From NCBI GenBank assembly GCA_029983625.1, contig JASBZF010000023.1:1-20283 (forward strand): 20,283 bases of DNA. Reading direction: 5' to 3'. The DNA is from Pauljensenia sp. Lineage in GTDB: Bacteria; Actinomycetota; Actinomycetes; Actinomycetales; Actinomycetaceae. Under the pieces are notes generated by a model. It ran no database searches. It was not told the DNA's origin and was given only the letters and a program-made list of their open reading frames with translations. Positions 1-7,395 of the stretch are shown here, piece by piece. A program made the translations under genes and the position numbers. The stretch's first letter is position 1. Each line of letters opens with the position of its first letter.

Positions 1-52
1 GAGCACCGCTCTCCTAAAGCGGGTGTCGGACGTTCGAATCGTCTCGGGGGCA
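1..52 (+). tRNA. tRNA-Arg (anticodon CCT), 5' end cut off by the window
   Basis: The visible part begins in the D arm. An anticodon stem CCGCT/AGCGG (6-10 and 18-22) encloses the loop CTCCTAA, which places CCT at the anticodon, reading AGG. A T arm follows, with stem GGACG/CGTCT and loop TTCGAAT (28-44), then the 3' acceptor strand CGGGGGC (45-51) and discriminator A52. A full CCA is not clearly encoded (the bases after A52 are CAC). The 5' acceptor strand lies outside the window, so the tRNA cannot be folded completely here. Confidence 0.9.
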
Positions 53-323
53 CACAGTTGCACGGCGGTGCTCCAGCTCCCCAATTTGTCGATACTTCTG
101 TGTCTTCGCCCTCGTGGCTTTCCCTCACGCATGCAAGAAAACCCATTGCGATCGCGCTGTCACGGCATTAACCCGCATGACCCTATTTTTCGCTGAGCGC
201 TACCTTCCGAGACTGCAGCTCACCGACTTCTCTGAGGGGAAAACTGAGCGATCGCGACACAGAAGCGAGGTCTCGCGGCGATGCTTCCTGAAAACGAAGC
301 CCTGAGGCCGCTACCGTGGGAGA
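53..323. other. Intergenic region between tRNA-Arg and the helicase-like gene
   Basis: I see no convincing gene in these 271 bases. The palindrome GCGATCGC occurs twice, at 148-155 and 248-255, exactly 100 bp apart. A poor promoter candidate is TTGCGA (147-ish) with a 17-bp gap to TAACCC, but its -10 box is weak. The region must contain the promoter of the long gene that follows, but I cannot place it. Confidence 0.5.
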
Positions 324-3300
324 GTGGCCAATGGATTCTTCTCTCGAAATCCGCGCGGCAACTCCGAAGCAGAGTTGACCGCGCCCGAGCCGACACCCAC
401 TCCGGTGTCTTTCCCCAAGCTGAAGCTTGAGGCAAAGCTCGAAAAACAGCTCGCCGAATGGAACTCAGACCTCGCGCAGCTGACCCGGATCGACGGTGAA
501 GCCGCACCACGTCTGACAATCAACCAAGCCCACCCCGGCGGGCTTGCTCAGCTTTACACGGATCACCCGACCCGTCTTTCCCTTCTCGTGAGAGAATCGA
601 GCGCCCACCAGCGTGCAATCGAACGCGCACGCACGATCCTGAGCAGATCCAACGAACTCACAGCTCGCCACGGCGTAGGAACAATCCACATGTCCATTGG
701 CTCAGCCAGATGGATCGCCGATGGAGTCGTCCAGAACTCAGCGGCACTCCTTCGACCCGCCCAACTGAGCGAAGACTCCGGGGACGTGACAATCACCCTC
801 CTGCCGGGTTTCACCCTCGATTCACGCCTATCAGAAGCCTTCGCACGCGCAGGAATCGCCCTCGACACTCAACACATCGTCGCACAGGCAACAACGATCC
901 ACGGTTTCTCCTTCTCTGCTGCCCTGGCGGCACTGCGTACACACGGCGCCCTCCTCGAAGGTTTTGAACTGCGAGACGAACTCGTCCTCGGTATCTTTGA
1001 ACATCCCGCATCCGGCCTGAAACGCGAATTCGACGAAACAAGTCACCTCCTCGCCTCGCCGATTGTGCGCGCCCTGGCGGGCGATGCAAGCGCCATTGAA
1101 CAGGTCAATCAGACGCTCCCACAGCCCGACCCTCACGATCGTGACCCGTGGAAGGAACGCGGCGCAGGTGACCTCACACCCCGCCAGCTTGATGTCATTG
1201 AAGCCGTCGCCGAAGGACGTTCATTCCTGATTGACATCCCTGACGGAGCAGACGACACCGCCCTCGTCGGTGCTCTCCTCGCTGACGCCGCAGCCTCAGG
1301 CAGAACAACCCTCCACATCGGTGGCTCGCCCTCTTTGACGACGAGAGCGCAAGACCGACTCCACGAACTCGGCCTCGGGGAAGCAGCCACCCGAATTGAC
1401 GGCACAACTTCCTCCGGGGAAGAATTGCGTGCCCTCTTGCGTACCGCAATGAGTGACACCTCGGTCGTCGCTGACATCCGAGAAGTCGATGACATGCGCA
1501 CCCGCCTACGCGAGGTACGGACACGCTTATCGAAGTACACCGAAGCCCTGCACCGGCCCTACGGGGCTTTCGGAGTATCCGCCTTCGGAGCACTCCAAGT
1601 CCTCACGGACCTGACAAGTGCCCATCCGGCTCCGGCAACGAAGGTCCGTTTCCGTGAAGAAGTGCTTCTCGGCATCGCTCAAGACCAAGGCACCAAAGCA
1701 CGCGCACTACTCCACGAAGCCGCAGAACTCGGAGTATTTTCCCGCTCGACTGCTCAAGCCTGGAGAGGAATCGTCATCGGTTCTGCCGAGAAAGTTCCCG
1801 AAGTCCTCACAATCGTCCATCGTCTTTCGCATGACACGATTCCTCAACTGCGAGTCCGTATGGGTGTCCTCGCAGGTGAAGCGGGCCTCACTCCAGCAAC
1901 GACGCTTGCGCAATGGAAAGAACAGCTCGACCTGTTCGAGGGCGTGCGCGACGTCCTCGATGTTTTCCAACCTCAGATTTTTGAACAATCCGCAGCGGAC
2001 ATGGTGATCGCGACCGCCACAAAACAGTGGCGTGCCGCTCACGGCATCACAATGAAACGCTCAGAGCGTGTGCGTCTGCTCAAACGTGCGCAAGATTTCG
2101 TTCGCCCTGGTACCCATCTTGCTGACTTGCACACCGAACTCTTGAAAGTACAGCGCCGACGTGAGGCGTGGCGTGAACACACGAGGGACGAAGATGCTTG
2201 GCCGACACTTCCCCAGCGTCTCGATGAGGCGAAGAAGCTCACGCGCGCGATTGAGGAAGATCTCGCTGCCCTCGCTCCGATGTTCGCAACGTCAAAACGT
2301 GATTTCCACGCGATGCCGGTGAGCGCCCTCGCCGCCCTTTTTGACTCCTTGGATGCCGATCCCGAGGGCGCAAAGGAACTGCCACGTCGGGTCGCGGTTT
2401 TGAAAGCTCTCGGTGAGCTCGGCCTGTCCGCCCTCGTGAATGACCTGAGGGATCGTCATGTGGACACAGAACTCATCGACGCGGAAATGGACCTTGCATG
2501 GTGGGCCTCAATCCTTGGGCTGATGCTCGCCAAAGAGCCGGGATTGGGTGGCTTCGACCCGGCGCATCTTGAAGAAACGCTCGAAGCTGGGCGGGCTTTG
2601 GATGCTGAACAGGTTGCGTCTTTAGCTCCGCAGGCGCTCGGACAGTTGCGACGTCTGCGCCTTCAAGCGATGGCGACGCGACCTGAACAGGTCGATGCTC
2701 TGGATACTGTGCTTGACACTTCTGTGAGCGCGCTTGAGCTGTACACCTCGGTTGCGCTTGTGCGCAACCTCGTGCCGATTGTCTTCACTGTGCCCACTCT
2801 TGTCCCGTCGCTCCTGCGACCGGGGCACAGGGTTGATGTACTGATTCTTGACGACGTGGAGGGCTTACCTCTTGCAGAGCTCGTGCCGATTATTGCTAGG
2901 GCTCGGCAAGTTGTCGTCCTCGCTGATCTTTCTGCGGCTTCACCTCAGGGGCCTACTGCGGCACTTGCCGCTGTGTTGCCTCGGCGAAAAATGGATGTCG
3001 CTCCGGCTCTGCTGAACGATCAAGTCGCCCTGCTGCTCGCACGTCACGGCGTGGATCACACGGGCGTTCCGGTTCCCTATACAGCGGCAAGCGCTCCCGT
3101 CACAGCGCACTGGTGTGAGGGGACGGGAATGCCCGCTCCGGGCGCTGCCGGTGTGGAATCCACGGCTGCGGAAGTGGAGAAGGTTGTGGATCTTGTGGTC
3201 GCCCACGCGGTCGAGCAACCCGAACGTTCACTTGCGGTAATCGCCCTCAATGCGCGTCACGCGGAGCGTATCCGGCAAGCGATCCAACGCACGCGCGCAA

Positions 3301-4607
3301 GCGAACCGGGATTAGCGTCCTTCTTTGATCCAACGAATGCTCAGCCTTTCGTTGTGGTGGATCCGGGAAGTGTGCGTGGGCTAAGTCGGGATCGGGTGAT
3401 CGTATCGGTCGGCTACGCCAAGACTCCTCACGGGCGAGTGATCCATGATTTCGGTGCGCTATCGACAAGTGCGGGAGTGCGCACAATGTCTGATGTTCTG
3501 CGTGCGATTCGAGGGGACTTGACCCTCGTGTCGTCTTTGCGTCCCCTGGACATTGACCGTTCGCGCTTGGCGACGAGGGGTTCCCTGATGCTCGCGGATC
3601 TTCTGGAGATCGCCGAGGGGCAGTCTGGTGTCGCTCAGGGAGGGTGGCCTGTTCTGGAGGCCGCGCCTGACCGTCTCCTCATTGATCTTGCGGATCGCCT
3701 CTACGGTATGGGCCTTGAGGTTGTTGCGAATGTCGGGATTCCCGGTGGAATGCGGATTCCTTTGGCGATCGGTCACCCTGAGGTGCCGGGACGTCTTCTT
3801 GTTGCGGTGCTGACTGACGATGATGCGTATGTGCGTGAGCCTTCTTTGCGGGTGCGTGATCGTATGTGGCCTGCGATGTTGGAAGCTCAGGGGTGGAAGG
3901 TGTACACGGCTCTTTCGATGGCGGTGTTTATTGATCCGGGTAAGGAAGCGGACACCATTGTCGGTCTCGTCCTCGATGCGGTGGATGAGGTGAAGGAAGT
4001 GGAGCGGGCGTATCCGGGTGTGGAAGTGCCTGAGATTGAGGATTTCGCACCGGATCTTGAGCGGATCGTCGTCTCTGATCCGGGGCTTGATGAGCTGGTC
4101 GCTTCGACTTCTTTGGCGCGTGAGCGTGCCGATGAGCTGGTTACGGGCATGTTCGAGGTCGTGAGTGAAACCTTTGAAGAAGAGAGTGTATCGGGGGCGA
4201 GGGCGAGCGCTGTCGTCGGATCTGTGAGTGAGGATTCGGTGGCTGCGTGTGCGACGGGTGCTTCTGCTGTGTCGGAAGACATTGTCGATGTGTGTGCCTT
4301 TGCGGTGCCTCGTGAGCGTTCAGTACGTCCGGCGATTGCGAAGGGTTTGCCTTTGGCTGCCTATTCGGATGATCAGCTCGACGAGATGGCATTGTGGGTG
4401 ATGTCGGATGGCCGGGCTAGGAGTGTGGAAGAAACAGTCGAAGAGCTGCGTCAGGCTTTAGGAATTACTCGTAGGGGTTTCCAATCTGATGCTGTGCTTG
4501 GGCGTGTTGTGCGCAGGACTTCTACGTCTGGGTCGTCTACGCCTATGTCTTCGCCGTCCGAGGTTTCTGAGCCTGGAACTTCGGGGGCGCAGGATGAAGC
4601 GCAGTGA
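324..4607 (+). CDS. Helicase-like protein with degenerate ATPase and nuclease-like domains (actinobacterial DUF4011-helicase type)
   Basis: The 1427-residue protein has the layout of a large actinobacterial SF1-like helicase: an N-terminal DUF4011-like region (about 35-270), a P-loop region (about 284-330), a Walker B-like strand VLILDDVEG (839-847), a motif V/VI region with RDRVIVSVGY (1022-1031), a Vsr/DUF559-like fold (about 1119-1215) and a short helical C-terminal domain (about 1370-1410) with a Ser/Thr-rich tail. The P-loop reads IPDGADDTA (305-313) and lacks the GK[ST] lysine. The motif VI position reads MSDVLRAIRG where active relatives have LNVAxTRAR. The nuclease-like segment lacks the usual D and ExC/K residues (PLAIG at 1146-1150, AVLTDD at 1161-1166). 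It is therefore probably a scaffold or nucleic-acid-binding pseudoenzyme. The GTG start is the first one after an in-frame TGA at 303; GGGAGA sits directly against it, an unusually short spacing. The start of the next gene overlaps its stop. Family assignment is from remembered motifs, not from a search. Confidence 0.8.
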   Translation: MANGFFSRNPRGNSEAELTAPEPTPTPVSFPKLKLEAKLEKQLAEWNSDLAQLTRIDGEAAPRLTINQAHPGGLAQLYTDHPTRLSLLVRESSAHQRAIERARTILSRSNELTARHGVGTIHMSIGSARWIADGVVQNSAALLRPAQLSEDSGDVTITLLPGFTLDSRLSEAFARAGIALDTQHIVAQATTIHGFSFSAALAALRTHGALLEGFELRDELVLGIFEHPASGLKREFDETSHLLASPIVRALAGDASAIEQVNQTLPQPDPHDRDPWKERGAGDLTPRQLDVIEAVAEGRSFLIDIPDGADDTALVGALLADAAASGRTTLHIGGSPSLTTRAQDRLHELGLGEAATRIDGTTSSGEELRALLRTAMSDTSVVADIREVDDMRTRLREVRTRLSKYTEALHRPYGAFGVSAFGALQVLTDLTSAHPAPATKVRFREEVLLGIAQDQGTKARALLHEAAELGVFSRSTAQAWRGIVIGSAEKVPEVLTIVHRLSHDTIPQLRVRMGVLAGEAGLTPATTLAQWKEQLDLFEGVRDVLDVFQPQIFEQSAADMVIATATKQWRAAHGITMKRSERVRLLKRAQDFVRPGTHLADLHTELLKVQRRREAWREHTRDEDAWPTLPQRLDEAKKLTRAIEEDLAALAPMFATSKRDFHAMPVSALAALFDSLDADPEGAKELPRRVAVLKALGELGLSALVNDLRDRHVDTELIDAEMDLAWWASILGLMLAKEPGLGGFDPAHLEETLEAGRALDAEQVASLAPQALGQLRRLRLQAMATRPEQVDALDTVLDTSVSALELYTSVALVRNLVPIVFTVPTLVPSLLRPGHRVDVLILDDVEGLPLAELVPIIARARQVVVLADLSAASPQGPTAALAAVLPRRKMDVAPALLNDQVALLLARHGVDHTGVPVPYTAASAPVTAHWCEGTGMPAPGAAGVESTAAEVEKVVDLVVAHAVEQPERSLAVIALNARHAERIRQAIQRTRASEPGLASFFDPTNAQPFVVVDPGSVRGLSRDRVIVSVGYAKTPHGRVIHDFGALSTSAGVRTMSDVLRAIRGDLTLVSSLRPLDIDRSRLATRGSLMLADLLEIAEGQSGVAQGGWPVLEAAPDRLLIDLADRLYGMGLEVVANVGIPGGMRIPLAIGHPEVPGRLLVAVLTDDDAYVREPSLRVRDRMWPAMLEAQGWKVYTALSMAVFIDPGKEADTIVGLVLDAVDEVKEVERAYPGVEVPEIEDFAPDLERIVVSDPGLDELVASTSLARERADELVTGMFEVVSETFEEESVSGARASAVVGSVSEDSVAACATGASAVSEDIVDVCAFAVPRERSVRPAIAKGLPLAAYSDDQLDEMALWVMSDGRARSVEETVEELRQALGITRRGFQSDAVLGRVVRRTSTSGSSTPMSSPSEVSEPGTSGAQDEAQ

Positions 4608-4993
4608 GTGATCGAGGTGCGCAGGGGAACGAGGGCGAGTCTGCGGATTCGGTGAAGCGTCGTGCTGAGGGAGCTCGCGCTGAGAGGGGAAGCCGCGCTT
4701 GTACCGTTCGTGCCGCTTGTGAGGGCGGGGGAAATGACGCTGTCGAGACTGTTTTCCCCAGCGAAGCTGGCCTTCGTGAAGGGGAGCGGAAGCGTTTTCG
4801 TCGCGTGGCGACCTACGTGTCCGAGGTTGATCGTCGTCTGATCGCGCAGGGGATTGCGCCCTCGTGGGAGGACCGCGTGCGTGAAGAAGACACTTGGCCG
4901 GGGGCGATGTGCGATCACTTTGATCGTGGGAATGGTGCGAACGATCAGCGTTTGTTGGATAACGTGCCTCCGCATTGGCAGCCTCGGTCATAA
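4604..4993 (+). CDS. Small conserved-type companion protein of the helicase-like gene, function unknown
   Basis: This gene encodes a 129-residue soluble protein. Its GTG start overlaps the preceding TGA stop (GTGA, 4604-4607), so it is very likely co-transcribed and translationally coupled with the helicase-like gene. The N-terminal half is charged, low in complexity and probably disordered. The C-terminal half looks folded: a helix around EGERKRFRRVATYVSEVDRRL (split here for length, about residues 65-85), then SWEDR, and a final segment ending NVPPHW near residue 126. I recall actinobacterial hypothetical proteins with a comparable tail ending in PPHW or PPHH next to such helicase genes, but I cannot assign a function. 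An intrinsic terminator directly follows the stop codon and supports this as the end of the transcription unit. Confidence 0.7.
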   Translation: MSDRGAQGNEGESADSVKRRAEGARAERGSRACTVRAACEGGGNDAVETVFPSEAGLREGERKRFRRVATYVSEVDRRLIAQGIAPSWEDRVREEDTWPGAMCDHFDRGNGANDQRLLDNVPPHWQPRS

Positions 4994-5020
4994 AACAGTG
5001 GCGTGTAGTGCCCTGTTTTT
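4992..5020 (+). terminator. Intrinsic terminator after the companion gene
   Basis: AAAACAG (4992-4998) pairs with CTGTTTT (5013-5019). An inner GGC/GCC stem (5000-5002 with 5010-5012) and one bulged T (4999) extend it, with a 7-nt loop. The 3' arm ends in a run of five T (5016-5020). The A-rich 5' arm could let it also work on the opposite strand, where mscL transcripts arrive from the other side. It overlaps the TAA stop of the upstream gene. Confidence 0.8.
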
Positions 5021-5127
5021 CGGGTGCTTCTTCGCGTGCGGAGTTGTTCTTCCTGTGCCGTGTTTCCCCTGTGGGCGGGTAGGTGCTTGTGTGGGTGCTG
5101 TGGATTCTTCGCGTAAGGGAAGCGGTC

Positions 5128-5538
5128 TTAGGCGCTTGTGTTCTGAGAGGCGAGAAGATCACGGATCTCGCTGAGGAGCTTGATTTCTTGGGAAGTTTCC
5201 TCTTTTTCCTTTTCTTCGGGGTTTTCCTTGTTCTTTTCTGTGGCTTGAGCTTTCTTGATCGTGTTCATGGGTAAAACAATCGCGAAGTAGACCGCTGCGG
5301 CGATGAGGAGGAAGTTCACGACTGCGGTAATGATGGTGCCTGGCCGAATCGGATCTGAACCGTTGATCGTGAATTGGAGAACTGAATCAAAATTAGGTTC
5401 GCCGATGAGAGCACCGATCATATCCATAATGACTTTCGTCACGCTGTCAACGATTGGCGTGAAAGCGGTACCGATGATGACAGCGACGGCGAGTTCAAGG
5501 ACATTACCTTTACTGATGAACTCTTTGAAGCCTTTCAT
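5128..5538 (-). CDS. mscL: Large-conductance mechanosensitive channel MscL
   Basis: MscL is a homo-oligomeric inner-membrane channel that opens under membrane tension and releases solutes during hypo-osmotic shock. The 136-residue product has the family signature at its N-terminus, MKGFKEFISKGNVLELAVAV, which includes the amphipathic N-terminal helix and the pore-lining first TM helix. A second TM helix (about residues 67-87, ITAVVNFLLIAAAVYFAIVL) follows the periplasmic loop. The cytoplasmic end is charged (KNKENPEEKEKEE) with a terminal helix KLLSEIRDLL. The length is typical. The ATG at 5536-5538 is supported by AGGAGA upstream with good spacing, and longer in-frame starts would add a non-homologous extension. 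The start lies inside the 3' end of the SAF-domain gene, so the two are probably translationally coupled. Confidence 0.97.
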   Translation of the reverse strand: MKGFKEFISKGNVLELAVAVIIGTAFTPIVDSVTKVIMDMIGALIGEPNFDSVLQFTINGSDPIRPGTIITAVVNFLLIAAAVYFAIVLPMNTIKKAQATEKNKENPEEKEKEETSQEIKLLSEIRDLLASQNTSA

Positions 5539-6205
5539 CCTGCTTTTCTCCTGTGCTGCTCGTCTGTTCTGTCGGTGTTTGCGTGGGGAATGGGGTGAGC
5601 GTGAGGTTGAGGGTCCCGGTCCCCGCGTGGCCGAGGACGCTTTCAGTGTGTGCAGCATCGACGATCAGATCGATTCTGGCCAGTGGTGCTGCGCCCCACG
5701 CTGAGGTGTCATCCACTGTGATTGAGGATATTCGTCCCGAACGTGTGAGTCGCTGCGCTTTGCAGGTAGTTGCCTCACAGCTTTCAGGAAATCCCCACAG
5801 GTCCACGTGGTCTCCGGCTTCCAGGGGTGGGATGTGCGCGGCATCTAGGGTAATGGAAATAAGGCTTTCATCCTTTCGGAGGCTGCGTCCGAGGGCGGAA
5901 CCGGCGAGGACGGATTCGCTGAGCACGGTGCCTTCGAGGGTGTGCTCACCGGCCCAGCGTTCAGGTAAAGCAGAGTCAATGGGGATCAGGTCGCGAGGGA
6001 CGGCATCTTCTGGGAGGTACACCTGTCGGATGTGGGCGCTCGTGAGTGCTTCGCCGCGTGCGATATCACGGGCGAGGGCCAGCGCGGGCGTTCCGGGGGT
6101 GGGTCGTAAAAGGAGGAAGAGGGCGCTAAAAGCGCTGATACAGGCGACAAGGATGAGGGTGAAACGAAGCTTTGGCCATGTGCGTATGACAGTCATACTC
6201 GGCAT
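5510..6205 (-). CDS. SAF-domain membrane protein, CpaB/RcpC-like
   Basis: The protein has 231 residues. An N-terminal TM segment (about residues 13-35, LRFTLILVACISAFSALFLL) is followed by an SAF domain (about 40-100; ARDIARGEALTSAHI and VYLPEDAVPRDL are characteristic), then a beta-rich region up to about 210 and a short polar tail. The SAF fold resembles antifreeze-protein and pilus-assembly CpaB domains, so a periplasm/cell-wall-facing role is likely. There are no Flp/Tad pilus genes here, so a pilus function should not be assumed. Three ATG/M codons lie near the start; the first (6203-6205) has GGGAAA upstream at a reasonable distance. Its 3' end overlaps mscL by 29 bp. Homologues beside mscL and the cyclo-ligase gene are, as I recall, common in Actinobacteria. 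Confidence 0.85.
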   Translation of the reverse strand: MPSMTVIRTWPKLRFTLILVACISAFSALFLLLRPTPGTPALALARDIARGEALTSAHIRQVYLPEDAVPRDLIPIDSALPERWAGEHTLEGTVLSESVLAGSALGRSLRKDESLISITLDAAHIPPLEAGDHVDLWGFPESCEATTCKAQRLTRSGRISSITVDDTSAWGAAPLARIDLIVDAAHTESVLGHAGTGTLNLTLTPFPTQTPTEQTSSTGEKQDERLQRVHQ

Positions 6206-6506
6206 TTGATCGTGTTTCCCTATTCTGCGTTAGATCACGGGAATCTGCTTGTGGATAGCGATATGGTCTGCGTGTCATGTGGATACCTGCTGCGGGTGGT
6301 GTCACCTGTTTCGCGTTGAGACATCTACCCTGAGACATCTTCCTTGAGGCAGCCGCTCTGTGTGCCGTGAAAAGGGTGCGTGAGATGCGAGCCTGGCATC
6401 AGGTGCTGAACTGTGTCGGCCCAGCTCAGCTCTTGGCCGCAGCAGATATTGTCCTTGGCTCAGGTGGTGAGGTGAGGCGGGCATGTGGCCGTTTCGCGAA
6501 GCGCCT
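6206..6506. other. Intergenic region upstream of the SAF-domain gene
   Basis: I see no convincing gene in these 301 bases on either strand. In related genomes a small FmdB-type zinc-ribbon gene often sits here, but no CxxC-x(n)-CxxC coding pattern was recognised. A short tandem duplication is present: a 14-bp unit at 6316-6329 and 6330-6343 (12 of 14 identical, core TGAGACATCT), with a faint third copy starting at 6344. The promoter of the SAF-mscL unit may be in this stretch, but I cannot place it. Confidence 0.5.
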
Positions 6507-7202
6507 TTAGCTTCCGGGATACTTGTGCGCGGCTTCTCCCTCGGCTTCCTTGAGGATCCTGTAGCCGCTCGGTGTCACAATCGCCTGCACTTTTTGATCG
6601 TGCGCCATGACGGGCAGGGGAGAAAAGCTCACTTCCTCATCGAAGAGAACAGCAACTTTCGGACTTGAAGGGCGAGCGTGTAAGAGTGCTCGATCATACC
6701 AGCCGCCACCTTGACCAATACGATTCCCCAGTGTGTCAACAGCGAGGGCGGGAACAAGAATGATGTCCGCCTCGGCAAGCGCCTCAGCTCCGAGGAGACA
6801 CGAGGGACGGGATCTCGGTCCTCCGTGGGCGTGCTCCAGGTCAGGATTTGCTGAGCGACAGCCTGAAGGGGCGGGAAGCTGCGTGCCGGAGTGGAGCATC
6901 CAATTGGGACTCGTCAATGACAGGCCCGAAGGATCAACGAGTGCAGGCACGATACTGGGACTTGAATCCAGGATGAGACGAATATCAGGTTCAGTGCCGG
7001 TGGGTAGGAACAGTGCCGGGAGGAATGGGTGTGTCAGGCCGTAATAGCGAAGTAAAGCGCGCCAAGCGTTCAACAGCCCCCGAGCTTCTTCAGTCTTGAA
7101 AGCCTGAAAAGCGCAGGAAGAAAGGGCGCGTGCCTGTTCGAGCCGCGCACGCCGCCTGGCGCGCGCGGCGGCCCTGATCCGTGTCTTCGCTTCGTCGTTC
7201 AT
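6507..7202 (-). CDS. 5-formyltetrahydrofolate cyclo-ligase
   Basis: The enzyme converts 5-formyl-THF to 5,10-methenyl-THF using ATP, returning the storage form of folate to one-carbon metabolism in the cytosol. The 231-residue product has the basic N-terminal ATP-binding helix (KTRIRAAARARRRAR), a central PALVDPSG strand region, and the family signature GNRIGQGGGWYDR at residues 159-171 (the usual form is GxRxGxGGGYYDR, so one Tyr is Trp here). AHDQKVQAIVTPSG (about 199-212) matches the conserved C-terminal segment. It starts at the ATG at 7200-7202; GGGAAAA is a modest ribosome site. A divergent gene starts about 190 bp upstream, so the promoters for both are in that gap. The 300-bp distance to the SAF gene suggests they may be separate transcripts. 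Confidence 0.92.
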   Translation of the reverse strand: MNDEAKTRIRAAARARRRARLEQARALSSCAFQAFKTEEARGLLNAWRALLRYYGLTHPFLPALFLPTGTEPDIRLILDSSPSIVPALVDPSGLSLTSPNWMLHSGTQLPAPSGCRSANPDLEHAHGGPRSRPSCLLGAEALAEADIILVPALAVDTLGNRIGQGGGWYDRALLHARPSSPKVAVLFDEEVSFSPLPVMAHDQKVQAIVTPSGYRILKEAEGEAAHKYPGS

Positions 7203-7395
7203 GCGTTTTCCCGTTTCCAGTCGCTACTGTGGTCATCATGGCAGATACGACGAGGGAGCATCTTCATGCGTGTGATGCGCGTGCTCATGTGTACGTTCGC
7301 GTACTCCCTGCGGTGGTGTGTGCGCGACTTCTTGACAAGGAACAGATGGGAGGGCGCGCAAGCGCCTTGCCGTGTACTGCGGTGGGAGTGAGCTA
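7203..7395. promoter_or_regulatory. Divergent promoter region between cyclo-ligase and moeA-like genes
   Basis: Two divergent genes start at its ends, so it must hold both promoters. A TTGACA hexamer occurs on the plus strand at 7333-7338, but no good -10 box lies 16-18 bp downstream. No other strong pair was found. GGGAGTGAG just before 7396 serves as the ribosome site of the moeA-like gene. In Mycobacterium, galU occupies this place, as I recall; it is absent here. Confidence 0.5.

Noticed and set aside
148..255. Two GCGATCGC palindromes exactly 100 bp apart
   Set aside because: Short palindromes of this kind are frequent in G+C-rich DNA; the same octamer also occurs inside rpoB (near 14789), so nothing specific follows.
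6316..6343. 14-bp tandem duplication upstream of the SAF-domain gene
   Set aside because: Only two good copies, with no sign of function; probably a simple replication slippage.
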